64,000 bases of DNA from Haloimpatiens sp042688525 (lineage in GTDB: Bacteria > Bacillota > Clostridia > Clostridiales > Clostridiaceae). The position numbers and the translations under genes are program-made. The DNA is taken from positions 3,224,001 to 3,288,000 of the forward strand of contig NZ_JBHWAB010000001.1 of the NCBI RefSeq assembly GCF_042688525.2, given 5' to 3'. Positions 41,160-50,002 of this stretch are shown piece by piece. The notes under the pieces are model-generated. The model had not been told where the DNA came from and did no database searches. It saw nothing but the letters and a program-made list of their open reading frames with translations. Numbering within the stretch: the first letter of the stretch is position 1; the number at the start of each line of letters is the position of its first letter.

Positions 41160-41600
41160 TTAAACAAACGCTTTTAACATTTCTTCAGCATTTTTTGCAC
41201 TAAAAATAAGATTATGTTTTTCTTCATCAGATAAAATTGTTACAAGTGATTGTAAAACTTCTAAATGTGTATTAGAGTTTGCACATGATAGTGCTATCAA
41301 CAATTGAGCTTTATGTTCTTCAGCTTCTGAAAATGCAACAGGCTTTTCTAATTTTAAAACACTAAAACCTACACTCTTAGAACCTGCTTCTGGTCTTGCA
41401 TGTGGCATTGCAATATTTGGAGCTATTACAATATATGGGCCATGTTTTTTAACAGAACTAATCATGGCATCTATATATGATTGTTCAACTAAACCTTGTT
41501 TTAATAATGGTTCAGCTGATTTTATTATTGCCTCTTCCCAATTACTAACTTCCTTTTCAAATTGAATAAAATCTTTAGTTAATTCAAATCCTGCTATCAT
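41160..41600 (-). CDS. ulaC: PTS ascorbate EIIA component
   Basis: A 146-residue mannitol/fructose-type EIIA. The phosphorylated His lies in IAPNIAMPHARPEAGSKSVGFSVLKL. It passes phosphate to UlaB. It is the first gene behind an internal promoter that has the same operators as the one before ulaA, so ulaC-G-B-D-E-F and the regulator can be made independently of ulaA. ATG 41600 follows GGAGGTG. Confidence 0.92.
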   Translation of the reverse strand: MIAGFELTKDFIQFEKEVSNWEEAIIKSAEPLLKQGLVEQSYIDAMISSVKKHGPYIVIAPNIAMPHARPEAGSKSVGFSVLKLEKPVAFSEAEEHKAQLLIALSCANSNTHLEVLQSLVTILSDEEKHNLIFSAKNAEEMLKAFV

Positions 41601-41637
41601 TATCTGCACCTCCAAATTTAATCTACCTTATGTCTTA

Positions 41638-41696
41638 ATGATAACCTTATCATGAACATATGTCAATATATTATGTTTAATTTGAACATCTGTTCA
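41638..41696 (-). promoter_or_regulatory. Internal ula promoter with two operators
   Basis: On the minus strand TTGACA (41666-41661) and TATCAT (41643-41638) are 17 bp apart. TTGACATATGTTCA (41666-41653) covers the -35 box as a degenerate operator, and the perfect TGAACATCTGTTCA (41683-41696) lies 30 bp upstream. The layout repeats that in front of ulaA. Confidence 0.7.
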
Positions 41697-41771
41697 TTTT
41701 TTTTATTTCTTTCTCTATAATCTAATAATTACAGTAACTCAACTTCCTAAGTAAAAAAACAAAACTCTTTT

Positions 41772-42584
41772 TTATATCCCTAAATGATTCTTTATAGCAT
41801 ATGCAACTCCACTTTTATTATTATCAATAGAAATATAATCAACTATCTCTTTTACAGAGTCAACACCATTTTCTGTGGTAATAGCACAACCCGCATATTC
41901 CAACATTTCTATGTCATTGTAATTGTCACCAAAAGCAACAATTTCAGATCTACTTATATTTTCAGACTTAGCTAACATTTCTAACGCATTTTTCTTGCTT
42001 GTCCCTTTTGGCATTATATCCATAAAGCCAGTACTTGATTGGCAGATTGTAACTCCTGAAACTCCCTGTAATTTTTGAGGTAATTCGTTATATTTTTCTT
42101 CGTTATTTTCAATAATAAGTATTTTATTAATTTCAAAATTAGATGAAATATATTTCGCATCATCTGTTATTATAATTTTTACTTTACAATCTAAATCTAA
42201 CTTTTTGTTTCTCTCTTCATAATATTTAGCCCTATAATTTTGTGTTGATAATATACATTCTTTTGAATAAGCCATAAACATATGATCATCTTTTTTACAT
42301 ATATCTATAATTTTTTTCACTTCTGATTGTGGTATAATCCTTTTAAAAACTTCTTCCTTAGTAAATGGATTTCTAACAAGCGCACCATTGCAAGCGATTA
42401 CAGGCCCATTAATTTTTATTTTCTTTGCATATTCTTTTACAAGCAAATCAGTTCTACCTGTTGCAATAGCAACTTTACATCCATTTTGTTTAAGTCTTTC
42501 TAATGCCTCTATATTCTCATTAGAAATCTCATGTTGATCATTTAGTAATGTTCCATCTAAATCAAATACTGCAAGTTTATACAT
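41772..42584 (-). CDS. Cof-type HAD-family phosphatase
   Basis: A 270-residue HAD IIB hydrolase with the nucleophile in AVFDLDGTLLND, ATGRTD (motif II), a cap domain in the middle, and FGDNYNDIEMLEYAG (motif IV). Such enzymes remove phosphate from sugar phosphates or FMN-like compounds. It sits between ulaA and ulaC, so it may relieve build-up of a phosphorylated ascorbate intermediate, or it may be a passenger. It is not part of the classical ula operon. Confidence 0.88.
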   Translation of the reverse strand: MYKLAVFDLDGTLLNDQHEISNENIEALERLKQNGCKVAIATGRTDLLVKEYAKKIKINGPVIACNGALVRNPFTKEEVFKRIIPQSEVKKIIDICKKDDHMFMAYSKECILSTQNYRAKYYEERNKKLDLDCKVKIIITDDAKYISSNFEINKILIIENNEEKYNELPQKLQGVSGVTICQSSTGFMDIMPKGTSKKNALEMLAKSENISRSEIVAFGDNYNDIEMLEYAGCAITTENGVDSVKEIVDYISIDNNKSGVAYAIKNHLGI

Positions 42585-42611
42585 AGCAACTTAACTCCCT
42601 TATTAAAAAAT

Positions 42612-42645
42612 TTTCCTTATTTATACTTTTTACTCTATATTTGTG
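42612..42645. repeat. Half copy of the AAAGTATAAAG-type element
   Basis: TTCCTTATTTATACTTTTTACTCTATATTTGTGTT matches the right end and flank of the element at 16245-16395. No left end is present. It lies between ulaA and the HAD gene. Confidence 0.35.
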
Positions 42646-42713
42646 TTACACAATAGATCATTTATCTGCATTAAAAGTTATTTTGCTCCTAACAAAATTG
42701 AATACATAATTGA

Positions 42714-42746
42714 AATGAATCCCAACTTTAAAATTAGGATTCATTT
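42714..42746 (-). terminator. Hairpin after ulaA
   Basis: AAATGAATCC and GGATTCATTT pair with a loop of about 12 bases, 15 bases beyond the ulaA stop. On the minus strand no strong T-run follows, so it is probably a partial terminator or an mRNA 3'-end stabiliser, which suits the internal promoter found before ulaC. Confidence 0.45.
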
Positions 42747-42760
42747 ATATCTTAAAACTC

Positions 42761-44179
42761 TTATTGTTCTTCTCTCATAGTAGTGAAGTAATTTTTAGAA
42801 TTACGTCTGTATTGTAATTGTGGTATGATTAATAGTAATCCTATCAATGCAATAGGTACAACTATACCAAACGCTTTAGTTAATACTGTAGTACCTGACC
42901 ATAATGTTGCCCAGTCAAACATACCTATCCATCCAATAACATTTGGATTGTCTTTTAATACTGTTAATACTAAAGCTGATCCCATTACTTGTATTATTCC
43001 AGATAAGAAAGGAATAATTGTTGCTGCTCTACGTCCACCTGCTTTATTTGCAAATACTGCTAATGTTCCATTATCAAAGAACAAGCATATAAAACCTGAA
43101 AGTATCAATATTGGTGACTTTAACAGAATTAAAATTGTAATGGCTGTCAATTGTCCGAAGAAACCAAATATAAATCCATAAGTTGGAGCATTAGGTGCAA
43201 ATCCGAATGTAACCGCACAGTCAACTGCTGGAACTGATCCTTTAAGGATTTTATTAGAAATTCCTTGGAATGATTCTGTTAACTCAGCAACGAACATTCT
43301 AACACCTGTTAAGATAATTGTTATATATACTGCGAAGTATGCAGTAGTTTCAAAAATATAAGTTCCAAACCAATATTTATTAGCATCATATTTAAATCCT
43401 GAAGGTCCAATGATTATCATTATTGTACCTACAAAGAATGTCATTAAAACTACATTTGATACAATATTATCATTAAAGATTGATAGCCATCCTGGTAAGT
43501 TTACATTATCAACTGATTTTTCTTTGTTTCCAATGATTTTAGCAAATTTATATGCTAACCAAGTACCAAACATTTGTTGGTGTCCAACTGTAAATCCAGC
43601 ACCATCTGTAACCTCTTGAGTTGCTTCAATAATCAAGTTTGACATTACTGACCAGTACGTACCAATTAATAATCCTGTTACAATAATCATTGGTGTTGTA
43701 ACAACAGTACCAGTACCTCTAAGTACCCAGAAAAGAGCCCATAATAATACAGCTGATTGTTGGTACATTACATGTCCTGTTATAAATAAAGATCTTATCT
43801 TGGTATGTTTTCTGAAAGCTACTAATATTATGTTCCACATAAATGCAAGTAACATTACGTATCCGGTAAATTGAAGTGAATTAAAAGATTGTAAAACCTC
43901 TTGAGCTGATGTTTGCCCAAAGTATGGGTCAATTACAAAAGCCTTTATCCCAAATGTATGTGTCAAACTGTTAATAATTGGGGAGAACGTTTTCACCAAA
44001 CCGCCAGTACCTACTTGTAAAATTTTAAAACCTACATAAGCTTTAATGAATCCTGATAATGCCTGGTAAAATTTCTTACCTAATAATAAATAACCTATAA
44101 ATACTACAGTACCAAGTAATAATGGAGCCTGCCCTAAAAACTTATTAACAAACTCTTGGAAAAATGCTACAATTCCCAT
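42761..44179 (-). CDS. ulaA: PTS ascorbate EIIC permease
   Basis: The 472-residue membrane permease has the length and features of UlaA: an N-terminal FFQEFVNKFLGQAPLLLGTVVFIGYLLLGKK, LQVGTGGLVKTFSPIINSL, GAGFTVGHQQMFGTWLAYKFAK, and SVPAVDCAVTFGFAPNAPTYGFIFGF. About ten or eleven membrane helices. It needs UlaB and UlaC, both encoded downstream. Its own promoter and operators lie at 44255-44312. Confidence 0.94.
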   Translation of the reverse strand: MGIVAFFQEFVNKFLGQAPLLLGTVVFIGYLLLGKKFYQALSGFIKAYVGFKILQVGTGGLVKTFSPIINSLTHTFGIKAFVIDPYFGQTSAQEVLQSFNSLQFTGYVMLLAFMWNIILVAFRKHTKIRSLFITGHVMYQQSAVLLWALFWVLRGTGTVVTTPMIIVTGLLIGTYWSVMSNLIIEATQEVTDGAGFTVGHQQMFGTWLAYKFAKIIGNKEKSVDNVNLPGWLSIFNDNIVSNVVLMTFFVGTIMIIIGPSGFKYDANKYWFGTYIFETTAYFAVYITIILTGVRMFVAELTESFQGISNKILKGSVPAVDCAVTFGFAPNAPTYGFIFGFFGQLTAITILILLKSPILILSGFICLFFDNGTLAVFANKAGGRRAATIIPFLSGIIQVMGSALVLTVLKDNPNVIGWIGMFDWATLWSGTTVLTKAFGIVVPIALIGLLLIIPQLQYRRNSKNYFTTMREEQ

Positions 44180-44254
44180 TACTTTAACCTCCTCTTTAGT
44201 GTTTTATAGAATACCTCTTAAAGAATATTCTTAATCTTTCTATTTGTTAATTTT

Positions 44255-44312
44255 ATTATATCAGCTTGCAGAACATTTGTCTATATTTATTTTATTATTG
44301 AACGTTTGTTCA
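44255..44312 (-). promoter_or_regulatory. ulaA promoter with two operators
   Basis: On the minus strand TAGACA (44283-44278) and TATAAT (44260-44255) are 17 bp apart. A degenerate operator (TAGACAAATGTTCT, 44283-44270) covers the -35 box and the perfect TGAACGTTTGTTCA lies at 44299-44312, 29 bp upstream. Spacing and order match the ulaC promoter. Confidence 0.7.
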
Positions 44313-44363
44313 ATATACTCCAAACAATAATTTATACTATTTATTATGTTATAGATAACAAAA

Positions 44364-44386
44364 CAACGCAGCAATCTGCGTTGTTT
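44364..44386. terminator. Terminator after the methyltransferase operon
   Basis: CAACGCAG and CTGCGTTG enclose the 3-base loop CAA, with TTTTTT after the right arm on the plus strand and TTTTGTT after it on the minus strand. It lies between the radical SAM gene and the ulaA promoter and isolates the two minus-strand operons. Confidence 0.7.
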
Positions 44387-44575
44387 TTTACCTATTAAAT
44401 GGAACGGGTATTACTGCGCTAGCAATTTGTATATTGATTTAATACATAATAACTACATTAAAATAATTATCAAAGCATATACTCGTTAACCGTTTATATT
44501 ATATAACTTAAATTTCACAGTATAAATAGAACTTACCTTAAATTAATTATAGATAGTTTCTCTGTATGAAAAACA

Positions 44576-45661
44576 TCATTCAGCATTACAATTCAATAAC
44601 AATCTTTCCAAATGAGTGAAATTTTCATTAATATAACTCATCTTTAAATATCTCTTATTAACTGATCCTTTATATACCTTATAGTCATGTTGCTCTAGGA
44701 ATTTCGTACATGAATCTACATCCCATCCACGGCTATCTAATGTCTCTACATTCTTATCACGAGGATTTGTTCCCATTTCAGCAACTAAAAAATTAGCTCC
44801 AGCTCTTAAATTAATTGCTAAAGGTTCATGAGCCGCCATTGTAAATATAGTTTTACCATAAAAAAGACGAGTTACTGCTGTAATTTTTGCAAATTCTTCA
44901 TCAGTTATTTCCCCATACTTTTGTAGTGGAGACCCTTCAACATTAATCCTTTTCATAGTTGCCATCCATGAAATCTTTAAATCTCTCATGATTACTAATA
45001 AATCTACCATCTCTTCATACGTATGCTCAGGTCCTATTGGTTCTAAGCATGATCCCACTAATAGACCTGCTTCATGCGCATTTTTAATAGTTTCTATTCG
45101 CTTAGAAGGATCTATCTTGGTCACCACACCTTCTCTTAATCTTAATGCATGATAATAATATGTAAATCCAGCACGTTTTATAGCTTTAGCTTGTTCAAAA
45201 TCAATATCCCCCCAGTTAGCAAAAAGTGGAGTTCTATTTTTAAGATTTTCACTTACTAATTTACCCATTTTTAAATATTTATCAAAATCATAATCTGCTG
45301 TGGACATCAATGAAATAGATCCTACACCTTTTTCTTCAAACTCTATAGCTCTTTTTACTACTTCTTCTTCACTTAAACATTTGCTTTGTTTTATTTTATG
45401 TAGTTCTTCACTAAACATACAAAATTGACAATTGTTTTGACACTTATCCCAATTCAAACCTATTTGTGCATGAACCTCTCCAGTATTTTGAAATTGTTTT
45501 CTTGATAAATAATCAGCTGTATGTAATAACAATTCAAATTTTTCTCCTGAAGTTGGTATTTCCTTTAATAAAAATAATGCCTCATCTCTAGATAGTCCAT
45601 TTCCTTTTTTCGCTTTTTCCAATACTAAATCAATTTGTGTATTATTATTTTCTATTTGCAC
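44576..45661 (-). CDS. Radical SAM enzyme of the BioB-like type, in the corrinoid locus
   Basis: A 361-residue radical SAM protein. The [4Fe-4S] ligands are C74, C78 and C81 in WDKCQNNCQFCMFS. The rest of the barrel (SLMSTADYDFDKYLKMGKLV; AGLLVGSCLEPIGPEHTYEEMVDLL; EPLAINLRAGANFLVAEMGTNPRD) resembles the biotin synthase/HydE/PylB group. A second cluster is not obvious. It is the last gene of the five-gene operon. Possible roles: making or altering a methyl donor, the corrinoid lower ligand or a special amino acid. No pyrrolysine-type readthrough was seen. It starts with GTG. Confidence 0.8.
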   Translation of the reverse strand: MQIENNNTQIDLVLEKAKKGNGLSRDEALFLLKEIPTSGEKFELLLHTADYLSRKQFQNTGEVHAQIGLNWDKCQNNCQFCMFSEELHKIKQSKCLSEEEVVKRAIEFEEKGVGSISLMSTADYDFDKYLKMGKLVSENLKNRTPLFANWGDIDFEQAKAIKRAGFTYYYHALRLREGVVTKIDPSKRIETIKNAHEAGLLVGSCLEPIGPEHTYEEMVDLLVIMRDLKISWMATMKRINVEGSPLQKYGEITDEEFAKITAVTRLFYGKTIFTMAAHEPLAINLRAGANFLVAEMGTNPRDKNVETLDSRGWDVDSCTKFLEQHDYKVYKGSVNKRYLKMSYINENFTHLERLLLNCNAE

Positions 45662-45721
45662 AATACCACCCCTTCTTTAGTAATATAGGCTGTTGATAAA
45701 ATATCAACAGCCTATAAAATA

Positions 45722-46780
45722 TTATCTTTTTTCTTCTAAATTTCCGTATTTTTTGAAACACTCATATGCAAATTCTAAATCTTCTTGTTTAGCTCCTATT
45801 ACACTTAAATATCTATATTCTACTCCTATTAAACCTCCATGAGGTGTTGCCCAATATTTAATTAAATCCTTTACCTCTTGTTCTATTAACCCTTTATCTC
45901 CTTTAGGTAAAGTATCTTGAATATCTACGGCTGCTTCAAAACAAATACGTCCAGCAAACTTCTCTCCAACTTCTTTTATACCTAATAATTGAGGTTGATG
46001 AATATTTACAATATCAACACCTATTTCTACAAAATCTTCTAAAATATCATTAACTTTTCCGTCAGTGTGAAATCTGATAACCATACCAGCTTTGTGTATT
46101 TCATCAATTAATCTTTTATATCTTGGTTTAAACAGTTCTCTCCACATATCAGGACTTATCATTAGGCCTGTTTGAGTTCCCCAGTCATCAGTTGTATCAA
46201 AACAATGAATTCTACCTTTTCCTAGTTCTGCTGCCTGCCTTACAATACCTATCTGATAATCAGTTAATTTGTCTATTAGGTCTTCTATTTGATCTTTGTA
46301 TATATATAAATCCATAAGCGTGTTTTCAAATCCTCTTAGAAAGTGAAGACGTTCAAATATACAATATGGACTATTTAACTGTATCCACTTTCCCTGTGCT
46401 TCTGGTCTACTTAATGCTTCTTCTAATCCATCAAATCTACCTTCTGCATATGGATCTGGTACTTTATAATCTGCATAATCTTTTTCCCAATCTACTATAG
46501 GAAATGTTGTTGGCTGACCTAAATCACTATTTTTAGTTCCTCCATCTTTAACCTCTTCATTTGATTCCCATTTGCATCCCCATTCATCTACTGTTCCTGG
46601 AATAGTTCTTGTTTTTTTAGTCATACATGGTTCTTCACATGACTGCCTTATAGCTCTTGGTTTTTGAGTATATATTCTAAATACATCTCCTACACCTAAA
46701 GATGTAAATCTTAATCCTATTCTCTCAGGATCTTCAAATTTAACATTTCTTTTTATCATCTCATAGCCACTCATTGTCAT
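45722..46780 (-). CDS. UroD-family methyltransferase-like protein lacking zinc Cys ligands
   Basis: A 352-residue protein of the uroporphyrinogen decarboxylase fold as used by corrinoid methyltransferases. The region that in MtaA/MtbA holds the zinc HxC reads IRFHTDGKVNDILEDF, so His stays but Cys is Asp, and the C-terminal zinc Cys position reads GLIGVEYRYLS. It is therefore probably a substrate:corrinoid methyltransferase using another mechanism, and not an MtaA-type zinc enzyme. Gene order with the corrinoid protein supports methyl transfer over haem synthesis. Substrate unknown. Confidence 0.78.
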   Translation of the reverse strand: MTMSGYEMIKRNVKFEDPERIGLRFTSLGVGDVFRIYTQKPRAIRQSCEEPCMTKKTRTIPGTVDEWGCKWESNEEVKDGGTKNSDLGQPTTFPIVDWEKDYADYKVPDPYAEGRFDGLEEALSRPEAQGKWIQLNSPYCIFERLHFLRGFENTLMDLYIYKDQIEDLIDKLTDYQIGIVRQAAELGKGRIHCFDTTDDWGTQTGLMISPDMWRELFKPRYKRLIDEIHKAGMVIRFHTDGKVNDILEDFVEIGVDIVNIHQPQLLGIKEVGEKFAGRICFEAAVDIQDTLPKGDKGLIEQEVKDLIKYWATPHGGLIGVEYRYLSVIGAKQEDLEFAYECFKKYGNLEEKR

Positions 46781-46807
46781 AGTTAAATCCCTCCTGTATT
46801 TAAATTA

Positions 46808-47785
46808 TTATCCAAATACAATATCGCATTTTAAATTTTTATTCCATAAATCTTCAATATTCTTTTTAATTACTTCTTGATTTTCTTCTCTAACAGCCGT
46901 AATTAACACAATTTTAGATTGATGGTGAATACGTTCAGTAGGAACAATGCTAATATTAGAGCCTGCTGCATCTATCTGCATCCATTCCCCGTCTAATAAC
47001 ACATCACCTTTAATTCTATATACATACTTACATACATCTCGTAAAAAATTCTCAAAATCGATTTTATTTAATTTATTATTACAAGTCAAAACATAATTCT
47101 GAGGCTTATTTTCTGGAGTATTTGTACAGCAATTTGCTTTATTATTAATGTCAAATGCCTCTGAACTATTCATAAATTCATCTTTTAAACCACTTATTTC
47201 TGTCCAAATAGCATCTGGAAGCTTACAATAACTTGTAGTTATTAAGTTTACATCTTTGTTAATCTCTTTAACTTTATTCTTAACATTTTCTAATCTTTCT
47301 TTGGATACTAAATCACATTTATTAATTATTATATAATTTGTATATTGAATTTGACGTTCAACTGCTGGAATTACCTGTATAAGTTCTAATAGATTAGTAC
47401 TATCAGCTAAAGTAATAGTTCCTTGAAAATCATATACATCTCCATATTCCTTATTTATAATATCCAATATCAATTGTGTACTTATTGGATCTGATAATCC
47501 AGATGATTCTACAAAAACATATTCTAATGGCAACTTAGAAATATTTCCTAGTTCTTTTATAAATGTTCCCTTTAAACATAAGCAGAATATAGAACCATTA
47601 TTTATCTCAGTTAATTCAATATGAGAATTTTTTATTCTCTCACCATCAATACCTTCTTTTCCAAATTCGTTAACTACAACTCCTATTTTATTTTCTTTAA
47701 AGTGTCCAATTAATTTGTTCATCAATGTAGTTTTTCCCGAACCCAAAAATCCTGTTATAAAATATAATTTAATTTTTTGCTTCAT
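46808..47785 (-). CDS. G3E-family GTPase (CobW-like)
   Basis: A 325-residue metallochaperone-type GTPase: Walker A FITGFLGSGKTTLMNKL, VNEFGKEGIDG (switch), EYVFVESSGLSDP (Walker B), NYIIINKCDLV (NKxD), and a C-terminal CobW_C-like domain (~235-325). The metal-binding CxCC of the family is altered to CLCL (NGSIFCLCLKGTF). It probably helps insert cobalt-corrinoid or metal into the neighbouring methyltransferases, as MeaB and CobW-like chaperones do. It lies between the corrinoid protein and UroD genes. Confidence 0.85.
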   Translation of the reverse strand: MKQKIKLYFITGFLGSGKTTLMNKLIGHFKENKIGVVVNEFGKEGIDGERIKNSHIELTEINNGSIFCLCLKGTFIKELGNISKLPLEYVFVESSGLSDPISTQLILDIINKEYGDVYDFQGTITLADSTNLLELIQVIPAVERQIQYTNYIIINKCDLVSKERLENVKNKVKEINKDVNLITTSYCKLPDAIWTEISGLKDEFMNSSEAFDINNKANCCTNTPENKPQNYVLTCNNKLNKIDFENFLRDVCKYVYRIKGDVLLDGEWMQIDAAGSNISIVPTERIHHQSKIVLITAVREENQEVIKKNIEDLWNKNLKCDIVFG

Positions 47786-47800
47786 ATGCTATATTCTCCT

Positions 47801-48436
47801 TTAAGCACATACTATAGATCTAGCAACCTCTGCAGCTGTAGCAGCATCTGGAGTATAATAATCAGCTCCAACTTGTTTTGCAAAATTATCATTTATTGGT
47901 GCTCCACCAACCATAAACTTGAATTTGTCTTTTACTCCTTTTCTTTCAAATTCATTTATTACTTCTTCCATTTGACCCATAGTTGTAGTTAATAGTGCAG
48001 ACATAGCAACAATATCAGCATTTTCTTCTACTGCTCTTTCAACAAATTTTTCTGCAGGTACATCTACTCCAAGATCTACTACTTCAAGACCTGCTCCCTT
48101 CATCATCATTATGACTAAATTTTTTCCTATATCGTGTAAATCACCTTTAACAGTTCCTATTAAAACCTTACCAATAGACTTAACTCCTTCACTCATAAGT
48201 GCTGGTTCCAATACTTTCATACCTATATTCATAGCTCTTGCAGCAATAAGTACTTCTGGAACATACGCTTCATTTCTTTTAAATCTATCTCCTATCACAT
48301 TCATTCCTGCTAACAAACCATTATTTAAAATCTCTTGTGGTGCTACTCCATTTTCTAATGATTCTTGCACTAATTCTTTTACTTTTGGTGCATTTCCCTT
48401 TTGTAATAATTCTGAAATTTGATTTAAAATCTCCAT
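47801..48436 (-). CDS. Corrinoid protein (B12-binding methyl carrier)
   Basis: A 211-residue MtbC/MtaC-type carrier: a helical cap domain (~1-85; LLAGMNVIGDRFKRNEAYVPEVLIAARAMNIGMKVLEP) and a B12-binding Rossmann domain (~88-211; VLIGTVKGDLHDIGKNLVIMMMKGAGLEVVDLGVDVP). D99-x-H101-x-x-G104 is the base-off motif whose His ligates cobalt. It receives the methyl group from the substrate methyltransferase and gives it to the acceptor. It starts after AGGAGG and lies between both UroD-type genes and the GTPase gene. Confidence 0.93.
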   Translation of the reverse strand: MEILNQISELLQKGNAPKVKELVQESLENGVAPQEILNNGLLAGMNVIGDRFKRNEAYVPEVLIAARAMNIGMKVLEPALMSEGVKSIGKVLIGTVKGDLHDIGKNLVIMMMKGAGLEVVDLGVDVPAEKFVERAVEENADIVAMSALLTTTMGQMEEVINEFERKGVKDKFKFMVGGAPINDNFAKQVGADYYTPDAATAAEVARSIVCA

Positions 48437-48498
48437 AATTTTTCCTCCTAATACTTAATCAATTTAGTATTTTTCGTTACATTATATTTAACTCTGCG

Positions 48499-49851
48499 TT
48501 ATAATCTCTTATCAATTTCTACTTTTAAGCTGTTTTCATCAGGTACAATATTGTCAAACACAATTTCATTATTTATAAGAAGAGCTGGTAAATTTTTAAC
48601 TCCTAATTCCATTGTTCTTTTTATACCTGCTTTTGATTTTATTAATGTTTCTCTCCATCTTAATTTATCTCCATATTGTGGAGCAACTTTCTTTACTGAC
48701 TCAACCATATATTGGCATGGCGCACATCCTTCTGAATCTAATGTTACTATCTCTATAAATGCCTTACCTTTTTCTATAGCAACATCTTCAAATACTTCGT
48801 CTTTATCATCATCTAATTGTCTTTCTGAAGTAAACATTTCTATAGATGAGAATTCTCCTCTAACAAATTGAGATATTGCTTTTATATTTTCAATTGGTGT
48901 ATCAAAAGGCATGTCACATCCAGGTGATAATATAAAACCTGGCTCATTTGATGCTATTTCAATTTCCTTTTTTGCTTCCTGTACATTTTCAAGTGGTGAA
49001 CCAAATAACATTGTAGTTGTAAGTGGTAGGTTACCTCCAAGTGAAACTTTATATTTAGTTCCTAATTGTCTAGCAAATTTTAAGTCTACGTTTTCATCAA
49101 ATGCTATTCCATTAGGCTTTGTTTTACACATCAATTCAAAACTTTTTGTAGCATCTCCACAGCAAAATGTAGTAACTTTTAATCCTAATTCTTTTACATA
49201 AGTATTTAATTCTGTTAAATACGGAGATACAAATTCTTCAAAATGTTCTGGTGAAATTTGTGTTGTCATAGGGTCAACTGCTGCAATAATGTGTACTCCA
49301 GTTTTTGAATACATAGTTGAAAAATCTTTTGCAACCTTTGTTGTAAACTTCATAACTTTATGAACTTTATCTGGTTCCATAATCATATCCATAAATAAAT
49401 TTGTTCCCATTAGATGAGATGCTAACGTGAATGGTCCACAAATTAACGCATATAATGCCACTTTATCCCCTATAGCTTCTGATAATTTACGAGCAGCTTC
49501 TAATACAATAGGGTATCTTCCATCATTTTCAGTTGGATATTTTATATCATCTATAGTTTTCTCCTCAAGTATGTGTTTTACTACTGCTGGTGGATTATTA
49601 TCAGCCCATCTTAATTCGCATCCCAACGCTTCAGCTTCTATTTGTAAATCGAATGCAACAGGAAGTCCATCTGGTTTATAAACCTCATATGCTTTTAAAA
49701 TTCCATTAACTATATTGTCAGCACTTTTTAAATATTGTTCTGCGTCAATATTAAGAAAATTTGCTGTTTGTACTCCTGCATATGGCATCCATGGGGTTCT
49801 ATCTACTTCTTCAAAACTTAGCGCTTTTAATACTCTTTCTTTTCCATTCAT
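48499..49851 (-). CDS. UroD-type methyltransferase fused to a thioredoxin-like domain
   Basis: The N-terminal ~340 residues are of the MtaA/CmuA UroD-like methyltransferase family. Zinc-ligand candidates are C230/C231 (VTTFCCGDATKSF, in place of the usual HxC) and C312 (LSPGCDMPFDTPIENI). After an acidic linker (~345-358) a thioredoxin/glutaredoxin-like domain follows (~360-450) with CxxC at C376-C379 (EGCAPCQYM) and a cis-Pro-like LPALLINN. The tail may pass electrons or protect the zinc thiolates. It is the first gene of the minus-strand operon. Methyl acceptor unknown. Confidence 0.82.
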   Translation of the reverse strand: MNGKERVLKALSFEEVDRTPWMPYAGVQTANFLNIDAEQYLKSADNIVNGILKAYEVYKPDGLPVAFDLQIEAEALGCELRWADNNPPAVVKHILEEKTIDDIKYPTENDGRYPIVLEAARKLSEAIGDKVALYALICGPFTLASHLMGTNLFMDMIMEPDKVHKVMKFTTKVAKDFSTMYSKTGVHIIAAVDPMTTQISPEHFEEFVSPYLTELNTYVKELGLKVTTFCCGDATKSFELMCKTKPNGIAFDENVDLKFARQLGTKYKVSLGGNLPLTTTMLFGSPLENVQEAKKEIEIASNEPGFILSPGCDMPFDTPIENIKAISQFVRGEFSSIEMFTSERQLDDDKDEVFEDVAIEKGKAFIEIVTLDSEGCAPCQYMVESVKKVAPQYGDKLRWRETLIKSKAGIKRTMELGVKNLPALLINNEIVFDNIVPDENSLKVEIDKRL

Positions 49852-50002
49852 AGTATCTCTCCTTTTCGTTCTAATATTTGAAATTTTCTATATAAATAAA
49901 CTATTAAATTTTCATATGTCATTTTTTATATGTCTTTTTCTTTAATACTATAGCTATAATATATCATTTTTAAATTTAAATATATTTAAATATGTTTATA
50001 AA

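Noticed and set aside
44576..45661. Biotin synthase (bioB)
   Set aside because: The radical SAM core is similar, but other biotin genes are absent and its operon is for methyl transfer; left as BioB-like.
45722..49851. UroD-like genes as haem biosynthesis (hemE)
   Set aside because: No other haem genes are near; both lie with a corrinoid carrier, a reductive activase and one has methyltransferase-type Cys ligands.
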